Shown here one piece after another: positions 1 through 5,309 of a DNA stretch of 21,643 nucleotides. This stretch comes from CAZCCC01 sp964535715. GTDB taxonomy: Bacteria > Patescibacteriota > Patescibacteriia > Buchananbacterales > UBA6539. Where the stretch lies: positions 1-21,643 of the forward strand of contig CAZHUO010000022.1 in NCBI GenBank assembly GCA_964535715.1, read 5' to 3'. The translations under genes and the position numbers were made by a program. Every line of letters starts with the position of its first letter. Position 1 is the stretch's first letter. The notes under the pieces were generated by a model. The model was not told the origin of the DNA. It saw only the letters and a program-made list of their open reading frames with translations, and ran no database searches.

Positions 1-75
1 AGGGATGAAAACACCGAAGGAATTTACTATGTCGCATTTGACATGAAAGAGAACGGACTATTGACAATAATATAA
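1..75 (+). CDS. 3' end of an unidentified protein (partial)
   Basis: An open frame runs from the first base of the window to a TAA at 73-75 and gives the tail ENTEGIYYVAFDMKENGLL followed by TII. The composition is protein-like, but only 24 residues are visible, so no function can be given. The last codons (TTG ACA) also form the -35 box of the next promoter, so the upstream gene and the downstream unit overlap in use of sequence. It could be a chance frame, because the start lies outside the window. Confidence 0.45.
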   Translation, partial: RDENTEGIYYVAFDMKENGLLTII

Positions 76-92
76 ATATATGTTAGTATAAT
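61..92 (+). promoter_or_regulatory. Sigma-70-type promoter for the zinc-finger/90-aa unit
   Basis: TTGACA at 61-66 is followed 17 bases later by TAGTAT at 84-89, preceded by TGT (81-83), an extended -10. TATAAT at 87-92 (20-base spacer) is an alternative. The start point would be near 96-100, giving a leader of about 50 bases before the ATG at 147. Confidence 0.7.
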
Positions 93-146
93 AAATTCCA
101 AATAATGGAATTTTTGAGTCGCAATTATAGAACTAAAGGAGATAAT

Positions 147-347
147 ATGACTTGCGTGATTTGTGGCGGGATAATTCCCCAAGAAAGGATTGAAAAAATC
201 AATACTGACCGATGTGTTGTTTGTCAAAAAAAAATAGAGGAGGAAAATCAAAAGATATTGAATAAAAAAAGGGCACGAGGCCAACAAATTATGGAAGTGC
301 CTAGTTTGGCGCTCTTTTATTATTTTTCGGGAATTGAGGCTGTTTAA
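147..347 (+). CDS. Small DksA/TraR-type C4 zinc-finger protein
   Basis: A 66-aa protein with two CxxC pairs, CVIC (residues 3-6) and CVVC, separated by a segment containing GGIIPQERIEKI. The order Cys-x2-Cys-Gly-x2-Ile-Pro-x-x-Arg ... Cys-x2-Cys-x3-Glu is the signature of the DksA/TraR C4 zinc finger. The coiled-coil part of DksA is absent. The C-terminal half is a charged helix (IEEENQKILNKKRARG) and a short hydrophobic tail. I chose ATG 147 rather than ATG 105 because AAAGGAG (135-141) stands five bases before it and because the finger begins there. It is the first gene of a two-gene unit with its own promoter; the next gene starts 16 bases after its stop. In DksA/TraR proteins this finger serves binding to RNA polymerase; whether this protein does so is inference. 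Confidence 0.75.
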   Translation: MTCVICGGIIPQERIEKINTDRCVVCQKKIEEENQKILNKKRARGQQIMEVPSLALFYYFSGIEAV

Positions 348-363
348 CAAAAAGGAGTAAATA

Positions 364-636
364 ATGGAACAGGCCAAAATTAGTGAATTGGCCAAGCTGA
401 TTACAAGAACTAATGTTAGTCAGTTTTCCCAAACAGGCATTGATACTAAAGAAGCAATTATTCTTCAGCTACTTATGAAAAAAATGCCACCACCGCCAGT
501 TTCCGAAGAGGAAATTAGGCAAATCCTCAATAAACTTTTTGAGTCCAACCAGCGGTTTGGACAAATTGTAATGGAAATTTGGGAAAAGAAAGGTTCTCAA
601 TTTCCAGCTATGATTTCGATTGCAAAAAGGGGCTAG
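364..636 (+). CDS. 90-aa protein of unknown function
   Basis: This 90-aa soluble protein starts at an ATG with a strong Shine-Dalgarno (AAAAAGGAG, 349-357, six-base spacing). It is mostly helical by composition, with a proline cluster (MPPPP, about residues 39-43) separating two helical halves, and has no membrane segment or cysteine. I do not recognise a family. It is the second gene of the unit that starts at promoter 61-92, 16 bases behind the zinc-finger gene, so both are probably made together. Its stop codon lies inside the left arm of the terminator hairpin. Strong ribosome binding sites on both genes set this unit apart from most genes here. Confidence 0.7.
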   Translation: MEQAKISELAKLITRTNVSQFSQTGIDTKEAIILQLLMKKMPPPPVSEEEIRQILNKLFESNQRFGQIVMEIWEKKGSQFPAMISIAKRG

Positions 637-668
637 TCGTTTTAACGATCAGCCCCTTATTTTTAAAA
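629..668. terminator. Bidirectional intrinsic terminator
   Basis: GGGGCT at 629-634 pairs with AGCCCC at 651-656, and an inner TCGTT/AACGA stem extends it across a two-base mismatch. On the plus strand the hairpin is followed by TTATTTTT. On the minus strand it is followed by TTTTT. It can therefore end both the plus-strand unit (147-636) and the converging minus-strand operon that ends at 678. Confidence 0.85.
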
Positions 669-677
669 TAATTTTAT

Positions 678-1433
678 TTAAGCAGTCTGAGGTAAATAAT
701 TTAGCTTGCGATAAAGCGTTTCAACATTATCAAATAAAGGATCTTTTTTTATTTTGGCCACAATTGGATATGACATTTCCCAATAATGCCCTTCTTTTTC
801 CCGAAATTTTTTTTGCAATTCTTTAATTCGCACAACATAAACATAATTAAATTCACCTTCAGTGTATTTCCCATGATAATTATCATAAGCATAGGCAATC
901 TTTACGCCATGAGGAGAAAGGTCGCTATTTTCAGTGCCTAATACTTCCCAAGTACTTATTTCTTTGCCTGACCTTTTTTCTTTTACTGGTTTGATATTTT
1001 TTGGGCTGTTATGGAACCCTAAAATTGGTGCCTGTCCAATATCTGATATTTCCTTCAAAGCATCACGAACACTTTTTATTTTATTGAAAAAAAACGCAGC
1101 GGTTTTATCCTTGTCTTTCATCTGGCTATAAAATAATTGGCGCTGTTCGTAGGGTATGGCTAAAATCTCAGATAAATAATCTTCTTTTTGATCATAAAAC
1201 ATAACAGCTAATTTTTCTAATTCATCATCACTAAACCCGATTTCCTTAAGTTCGTTAATAAATTGGCTTACTAGTTCATTAATAATCATCTCTTTAAAAA
1301 TAACATCTTTGATATCACTTTCAGTTTTAAGTTGCCTTTCTGAAATTTCTTGATTAATCCTTTCTAAGGCTGCTGAACTTTCCGGTTCAAAATTTTCCTC
1401 TTTTAGTAATTCAAAATTTTCTTTTAATAGCAT
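678..1433 (-). CDS. 251-aa protein of unknown function in the tsaD-tsaE operon
   Basis: The protein is soluble, with no signal peptide. Residues 1-130 are charged and helical (for example SAALERINQEISERQ and DKTAAFFFNKIKSVRDALKEI). The C-terminal part from about residue 135 is mixed alpha/beta and contains ILGFHNSPKNI, a Gly-His-x-Ser-like strand start, then GVKIAYAYDN and FNYVYVVRI. That pattern recalls the first strands of ADP-ribosyltransferase-type folds (H-x-S/T, later Y-A-x-D), but the resemblance is weak and the catalytic glutamate cannot be placed, so I give no function. The ATG is two bases after the tsaE stop, so it is almost certainly translated with tsaE. It is the last gene of the operon and ends at terminator 629-668. 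Confidence 0.7.
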   Translation of the reverse strand: MLLKENFELLKEENFEPESSAALERINQEISERQLKTESDIKDVIFKEMIINELVSQFINELKEIGFSDDELEKLAVMFYDQKEDYLSEILAIPYEQRQLFYSQMKDKDKTAAFFFNKIKSVRDALKEISDIGQAPILGFHNSPKNIKPVKEKRSGKEISTWEVLGTENSDLSPHGVKIAYAYDNYHGKYTEGEFNYVYVVRIKELQKKFREKEGHYWEMSYPIVAKIKKDPLFDNVETLYRKLNYLPQTA

Positions 1434-1435
1434 AA

Positions 1436-1876
1436 TTATTTTATAATTATTTCTCTAATATTTTCTTTTTTTAACTTTATCTCAATTTTTATTGTTTGTC
1501 TAGCGGGCAGAATTTTTTTAATTTTTTCCGCCCACTCAATCACTGTAATTGAATCGAACCGGCCAAAATATTCCGTGGCACCGATGTCTGCCATTTCCTG
1601 CAGATTGGAAGTCCGGTAGCAGTCAATGTGTATTAATTTATTAACTGCTAGCTTATAGCTTTTAGCTTTTAGTTGATAAACTTTCATTAATACAAAGGTT
1701 GGGCTGGTGATTATTTTTTTTATACCTAAACCAGCAGCAATTCCTTTGATTAAAACAGTTTTGCCGGCACCTAAATTTCCAGTCAAAGCTAAAACTTCCC
1801 CGCCTTTCAGAATTTTGGCAAGTTTTTTGCCAAGGTTTAAGGTTTGCTTTTCGGATTTGGTAATTATCTTTTGCAT
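1436..1876 (-). CDS. tsaE: tRNA threonylcarbamoyladenosine biosynthesis ATPase TsaE
   Basis: TsaE is the P-loop ATPase that works with TsaD and TsaB in adding threonylcarbamoyl to A37 of ANN-decoding tRNAs in the cytoplasm. The 146-aa product has the Walker A motif GNLGAGKT (residues 33-40), SPTF (58-61), HIDCYR (83-88) and VIEWAEKI (112-119), all in the family order. I place the start at ATG 1876. The in-frame start 45 bases upstream would read through the palindromic element at 1884-1963. Residues 67-76 (YQLKAKSYKL) sit in a loop that is variable in the family and are encoded by a DNA repeat also found twice in tsaD. The gene lies downstream of tsaD across a 93-base gap and directly before the 251-aa unknown. 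No Shine-Dalgarno is evident. Confidence 0.93.
   Translation of the reverse strand: MQKIITKSEKQTLNLGKKLAKILKGGEVLALTGNLGAGKTVLIKGIAAGLGIKKIITSPTFVLMKVYQLKAKSYKLAVNKLIHIDCYRTSNLQEMADIGATEYFGRFDSITVIEWAEKIKKILPARQTIKIEIKLKKENIREIIIK
1648..1680 (-). repeat. In-frame repeat copy 1 (tsaE)
   Basis: On the coding strand the core is CTAAAAGCTAAAAGCTATAA followed by GCTA. It is read as LKAKSYKL and shares sequence, direction and reading frame with the copies at 2093-2124 and 2257-2290. It lies between SPTF and HIDCYR of TsaE, in a loop where family members vary. Confidence 0.8.
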
Positions 1877-1883
1877 ATTATTA

Positions 1884-1963
1884 TTGTCATTGCAAACCCC
1901 GACAAAGTCGGGGTGAAGCAATCTAGATTGCTTCGGTCACTAATTGCGACCTCGCAATGACAA
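1884..1963. repeat. 80-base nested palindromic element between tsaD and tsaE
   Basis: Outer arms TTGTCATTGC (1884-1893) and GCAATGACAA (1954-1963) are exact inverted repeats. Inside lie the hairpin ACCCCGAC/GTCGGGGT (1896-1903, 1907-1914) and a perfect 20-base palindrome at 1915-1934 with centre TCTAGA. The GCAATGAC and GAAGCAATCT words are typical of short interspersed repeats in many bacterial genomes. It occupies nearly the whole gap between the two genes. Confidence 0.8.
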
Positions 1964-1969
1964 AAATAT

Positions 1970-3004
1970 TTATATTTCTAAGTTTGGGTCAACTTTTAAC
2001 TTTTGCCAAGGAGTCGGTTTTTCAAATACGGATGCAACGGCAATCATGGCGGCATTATCAGTACAAAGGGAGAAATCGGGCAATAAAAAATCTAGCTGAT
2101 AGCTTTTAGCTTTTAACTTATAGTTTTCTCGAAGCAGTTTATTGGCTGCCACTCCGCCGGAAAGCATTACGGTTTTTGCCTTATAATACTCAGCTGCTTT
2201 GAAAGTTTTGGCAACCAAAACATCAACAGTAGCTTGCTGAAAGGATGCGCAGATGTCAGCTTTTAGCTTATAGCTTTTAGCTTTTAGCGCCGGCAGCTTT
2301 TGAACAGTATATAACACTGAAGTTTTCAGTCCGGAAAAACTGAAATTAAAATCATTGCTTGCAATCATCGGGCGGGCAAATTTAAAAGCTCTGGGATTTC
2401 CTTCCAATGCCAGTTTTGAAATAATCGGACCGCCGGGATAGCCTATCTCAAGCAGCTGGGCGACTTTGTCAAAAGCTTCACCGGCGGCATCATCCAAAGT
2501 CTGCCCGATTTTTTTGAGAGTAATTTTACCACCATATTTTTTAAGCAGTATCAGTTCGGTATGGCCGCCGGAAACTATTAAAGCAACTGCGGGAAATTTA
2601 ATTTTTTTATTTTGCAACCAGTTGGCGTACAAATGAGCTTTTAGGTGATTAATGCTATATATTGGCTTTTTCCAAGTGTAGGCAAGGATTTTTGCCGTTT
2701 CAACACCTACTAAAAGCGAGGTAATAAGCCCCGGCCCGGTGGTAACGGAAATTCGGTTAATTTCCGCCGGCTTAATTTTTGCTTTTTTCAAAGCTTCATC
2801 TATTACCGGAATCATGTTAATAATATGATTTCTGGCAGCAATTTCAGGAACTACTCCGCCGTATTTCTTATGAATTTCAATTTGTGAAGAAACCACATTG
2901 GAAAGTATTTTAAAAGCGCTTCCTTGTTTTTCAACTAAGGCAGCTGCTGTTTCGTCACAGGAAGACTCAATACCCAAAATAATAATATTATTTTTCTTAC
3001 TCAT
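1970..3004 (-). CDS. tsaD: tRNA N6-adenosine threonylcarbamoyltransferase TsaD
   Basis: TsaD transfers the threonylcarbamoyl group from threonylcarbamoyl-AMP to A37 of tRNA. The 344-aa length is typical. Visible motifs are GIESSCDETAAA (11-22), the metal ligands H120 and H124 in NHLKAHLYA, SGGHTE (145-150), DDAAGEAFDK (171-180), SGGVAAN (282-288) and CTDNAAM (314-320) with the third metal ligand Asp. Residues 239-248 and 294-304 are low-complexity stretches (LKAKSYKL, NYKLKAKSYQL) encoded by the same short DNA repeat seen in tsaE. Both lie in surface-type linkers, and all catalytic motifs are intact, so the gene looks functional. It is first in the operon tsaD, tsaE, 251-aa unknown. No clear promoter or Shine-Dalgarno was seen; the upstream DNA can fold (3017-3099). 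Confidence 0.96.
   Translation of the reverse strand: MSKKNNIIILGIESSCDETAAALVEKQGSAFKILSNVVSSQIEIHKKYGGVVPEIAARNHIINMIPVIDEALKKAKIKPAEINRISVTTGPGLITSLLVGVETAKILAYTWKKPIYSINHLKAHLYANWLQNKKIKFPAVALIVSGGHTELILLKKYGGKITLKKIGQTLDDAAGEAFDKVAQLLEIGYPGGPIISKLALEGNPRAFKFARPMIASNDFNFSFSGLKTSVLYTVQKLPALKAKSYKLKADICASFQQATVDVLVAKTFKAAEYYKAKTVMLSGGVAANKLLRENYKLKAKSYQLDFLLPDFSLCTDNAAMIAVASVFEKPTPWQKLKVDPNLEI
2093..2124 (-). repeat. In-frame repeat copy 2 (tsaD, C-terminal part)
   Basis: The coding strand reads AAGTTAAAAGCTAAAAGCTA then TCAGCTA, translated KLKAKSYQL within residues 294-304 of TsaD. It is in the same direction and frame as copies 1 and 3, and stands between SGGVAAN and CTDN, where other TsaD proteins have a variable segment. 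Confidence 0.8.
2257..2290 (-). repeat. In-frame repeat copy 3 (tsaD, middle)
   Basis: The coding strand reads CTAAAAGCTAAAAGCTATAA then GCTAAAAGCTG, translated LKAKSYKLKA at residues 240-249 of TsaD, just after the FSFSGLKTS motif. Its 24-base core is identical to copy 1 in tsaE. Confidence 0.8.
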
Positions 3005-3016
3005 ATAAAATTAATC

Positions 3017-3099
3017 AGCGCTTCATCTCACCCCGCCTCAATTCAATCTTCAAGCTTGGTTTGATAATATTACAAGCCGTCAGGCGGGATTCACGCGCT
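3017..3099. other. Structured element upstream of tsaD (three nested stems)
   Basis: Three inverted pairs nest around one centre: AGCGC/GCGCT (3017-3021, 3095-3099), CCCGCCT/AGGCGGG (3032-3038, 3082-3088) and GCTTG/CAAGC (3054-3058, 3073-3077). On the minus strand it would form the leader of tsaD mRNA, ending 13 bases before the ATG. It could be a structured RNA leader or a decayed palindromic repeat; the sequence alone does not decide. Confidence 0.5.
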
Positions 3100-3525
3100 T
3101 TTTAAATTGATTTTAAATAAAGGGTATTAACCGCGGAGTCCCGCTTTATAATTAAATATGAATAAGACGGGATCTAAGATTTTTCACTCCGCCAAAGGCG
3201 AAGGATTAATCGTGACAAGTCGCCGACGCGTCAAAGCCGCTTTGACGACGATGCGCTCCGCCCACTTCGTTTGCAGCAAGTCGCCGACGCTTTAAAGCTG
3301 GATAAGTGCAGCTTTGGCGACGGAGCACTTTCGGGTATTGACCCTTTGATGACTCCTCGGCTCGAAAACAAAAAATTTAATATTTTTTGTTTTCCTCGCC
3401 TTACGTCGCCAATAAATATTATCGCAGAATTGGGGCGGCGTCACATGAAGACTTAATATCAAAAAATTATCATGATGTAATATTAGCTTAAAATAGAATT
3501 TTTTTCAATTATATTAATAATCCGC
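3100..3525. other. Gene-free, hairpin-rich stretch
   Basis: No convincing gene was found; the 61-codon frame at 3271-3456 starts with TTG inside repeats and has no protein-like motif. About 3160-3350 is clearly richer in G and C than its surroundings. It holds a 14-base direct repeat CAAGTCGCCGACGC at 3216-3229 and 3277-3290, the hairpin GTCAAAG/CTTTGAC (3230-3246), AAAGCTG/CAGCTTT just after, and a 13-base perfect inverted repeat GAAAACAAAAAAT (3364-3376) with 3382-3394. It resembles decayed repeat DNA. Confidence 0.6.
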
Positions 3526-3531
3526 TATAAT
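3526..3531 (+). promoter_or_regulatory. -10 box of a leaderless promoter
   Basis: TATAAT ends six bases before the ATG at 3538, so transcription would begin at or next to the A of the start codon. No good -35 is seen; TTTTCA near 3502-3507 is the best candidate. No Shine-Dalgarno is possible. Confidence 0.6.
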
Positions 3532-3537
3532 GTATTT

Positions 3538-4332
3538 ATGAGTGATTTTATTTTTAAAATTATTTGGCTTACTTTATGGCAAATTGCCATAATTTTTGGC
3601 GGGCTTTTTATTTTTGGCACGATTTTATCAAAATTGCAGAAATGGACTCAAAAAAATTATCATAGAAGTGTCGGCGTAAAAGGAATTTTATGGACTGCTT
3701 GGCTTGGCACGCCAATTCATGAACTCAGCCACGCCCTTGCCGCCAAAATGTTTTTTCATAAAATTACTGGCATAAAATTATTTCAGCCAAATTTTTTAAG
3801 CGGCGAGCTGGGTCAAGTCAGCCACCGATGGAACGAAAAAAGCATTTTTCAAAACATTGGCAATTTTTTTATTGGTTTGGCTCCGATGATTTTTGGCTCA
3901 ATTATATTAAGCTGTTTTCTTTATTTTCTTGTGCCTAATGGAAGAGAAATTTTTGCCTCTTTGACCGTGCCAGAATATTCTATTGAAGCATTTTTAAAAT
4001 CGGGCTTATCAATTTTCAAAAAAATGTTTGAAATTGGTAATATAAAAAAATTTGAATTTTGGCTTTTTTTATATGTTTCTTTTTGCATTGCAAGCCACAT
4101 GAGCCCAAGCAGTCAGGACAAAAAAGGAATCCTGCATGGACTAATATTTATTGTTTCTATTTTATTATTGTGCAATTTTTTTGCCATAATTCTGCAAATT
4201 GATTTTACAAAATATATATTAAATGCTCTAAAATTTTTCTCCATATTTACCTCAATATTTTTTTATGCCGTTGTTATTTCCTTTTTGCATTTTTTTACGT
4301 CTTTAATTATTTTATTATTATTCAGAAAATAA
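3538..4332 (+). CDS. M50-like predicted membrane zinc metalloprotease
   Basis: A 264-aa integral membrane protein with about six hydrophobic segments (about 5-30, 50-73, 108-133, 171-186, 198-221 and 232-262). HELSH at residues 61-65 inside a hydrophobic stretch (GTPIHELSHALAAK) is the HExxH zinc site of intramembrane metalloproteases. ASHMSPSSQDKKG at 185-197 sits at the start of a later segment and offers an Asp as a possible third ligand, as in site-2 proteases. The order HExxH, then a glycine-rich SGELGQV loop, then NIGNFFIGLAPM resembles a little-studied M50-like family. No partner or substrate can be read from context. It is a single gene, appears leaderless (TATAAT six bases upstream), and converges on the kinase gene at 4360. 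Confidence 0.75.
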   Translation: MSDFIFKIIWLTLWQIAIIFGGLFIFGTILSKLQKWTQKNYHRSVGVKGILWTAWLGTPIHELSHALAAKMFFHKITGIKLFQPNFLSGELGQVSHRWNEKSIFQNIGNFFIGLAPMIFGSIILSCFLYFLVPNGREIFASLTVPEYSIEAFLKSGLSIFKKMFEIGNIKKFEFWLFLYVSFCIASHMSPSSQDKKGILHGLIFIVSILLLCNFFAIILQIDFTKYILNALKFFSIFTSIFFYAVVISFLHFFTSLIILLLFRK

Positions 4333-4357
4333 AAAAAGCCAGACCGTTTGCCTGGCT
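4330..4357 (-). terminator. Intrinsic terminator after the CTP-kinase-like gene
   Basis: AGCCAG (4337-4342) pairs with CTGGCT (4352-4357). On the minus strand the hairpin is followed by a run of seven T, immediately downstream of the stop at 4360. It sits between two convergent genes. Confidence 0.75.
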
Positions 4358-4359
4358 AA

Positions 4360-5121
4360 CTAAATCAAATAAGATAAATTCGTCACCAAAAAGGCACAAA
4401 CCAAAGGGATGACTAAATTGTCATCCAGATAAAACCGCAAAAGTTGCTGGCTTATATATGAACTGAAATTTCCTTTAATGAATTTTTGAATTCGGACAAT
4501 AAGCGGCTGAATTGCATTTAAGCTATTTTTCGTATAGGTTTCAATTATGGCGACCAAAATGCTTACACAAATAATACAGTTTAAGCTTAGATTGCTTTTT
4601 AAAAACCAGCTTGTAAAATACATTACCAGGGCGCTCATCAAAACAAAAGCCAGCAGGCCAAAAGTCCTTTCTTGACCGATTTTTCTCTTACAAAGCTGAA
4701 AGCGCACCCAGGCGGCGGCGGGGTCAGCCAAGCCTAAAACCATAATTGCCGTCACCAGCCCGCTTTCGCTGCATTTGCCGAAATAAAAAGACGTAATTAA
4801 AATAGCCGAGGCAAACAAATAATAGGTCGAGGCATTGAATTTTGTCTCCTCGTGTGTTCTCATCTGACTGCCGAAAAACGGCAATTTTTTTATAATTTTT
4901 TGGTAATAGGGATAATTGAGCCGAAGTAAATCAATGCTGGCACTTAAAAAAGTTTCTGTCCAGGCAAAAACAACAAAAACTAAAATTCCGTCGATTTTTT
5001 GTCCGAAAATTTCTGGCAGATCAAGCCACAAATAAAAAGCGACGATGATGCTAAGGCAGCCAAAAAGGTGCCAAATTTTTCTCAATGCATTCCACTCATA
5101 AATTTGCTCGTATTCTTTCAT
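4360..5121 (-). CDS. Dolichol/phytol-kinase-like CTP-dependent membrane kinase
   Basis: A 253-aa protein with several membrane segments. RKIWH (residues 14-18), MRTHEETKFNASTYYL (87-102), ADPAAAW (132-138), ERTFGLLAF (151-159) and DDNLVIPL (233-240) follow the order of conserved motifs in the dolichol kinase/phosphatidate cytidylyltransferase-like superfamily (R-K-x2-H, E-x-K-x-N-x-S-T, G/A-D-P-A-A, K/R-T-x-G-S/L, D-N-x-x-I-P). Such enzymes phosphorylate a polyprenol or phytol with CTP in the membrane. The exact substrate cannot be told, and the usual KT-EGS box is altered to RTFGLL. It has an extended -10 promoter (5183-5191), a Shine-Dalgarno-like AAGGAAG before the ATG, and its own terminator, so it is monocistronic. 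Confidence 0.75.
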   Translation of the reverse strand: MKEYEQIYEWNALRKIWHLFGCLSIIVAFYLWLDLPEIFGQKIDGILVFVVFAWTETFLSASIDLLRLNYPYYQKIIKKLPFFGSQMRTHEETKFNASTYYLFASAILITSFYFGKCSESGLVTAIMVLGLADPAAAWVRFQLCKRKIGQERTFGLLAFVLMSALVMYFTSWFLKSNLSLNCIICVSILVAIIETYTKNSLNAIQPLIVRIQKFIKGNFSSYISQQLLRFYLDDNLVIPLVCAFLVTNLSYLI

Positions 5122-5182
5122 CTCTATTTCTTCCTTACTTTTGGTTAATTTTTTTGGTAAATTTTTTTAAAGAGCATTTTAT

Positions 5183-5191
5183 ATTATACCA
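5183..5191 (-). promoter_or_regulatory. Extended -10 promoter of the kinase-like gene
   Basis: The minus strand reads TGGTATAAT. The -35 region (TTTGCG, 17 bases upstream) is poor. The leader would be about 55 bases, with AAGGAAG near the ATG at 5121. Confidence 0.6.
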
Positions 5192-5250
5192 GGTATTATT
5201 ATTTACGCAAAATAAAATTCGGTTTAAAATTTTAATAAGCTTATAAAAGC

Positions 5251-5295
5251 AAATTAAAAGCAGGCTTTGATTCATATATTGCCTGCTTTTAATTT
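5251..5295 (-). terminator. Terminator of the beta-propeller gene
   Basis: A perfect 15-base inverted repeat, AAATTAAAAGCAGGC (5251-5265) with 5281-5295, begins 14 bases after the stop at 5310. On the minus strand its end is T-rich (CTTTTAATTT). The long loop (15 bases) is somewhat unusual. Confidence 0.75.
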
Positions 5296-5309
5296 ACTGC
5301 TATTTATCT

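Noticed and set aside
105..146. Upstream ATG of the zinc-finger gene
   Set aside because: ATG 147 has AAAGGAG at proper distance; the extra 14 residues add no part of the finger.
27..395. 122-codon minus-strand frame with hydrophobic product
   Set aside because: It runs antisense to a promoter and two genes with good ribosome binding sites; it is an AT-rich shadow frame.
1877..1921. 45-base N-terminal extension of TsaE
   Set aside because: It is translation of the palindromic element; the family N-terminus begins at ATG 1876.
3271..3456. 61-codon plus-strand frame
   Set aside because: TTG start, lies in hairpins and direct repeats, and the product has no protein-like pattern.
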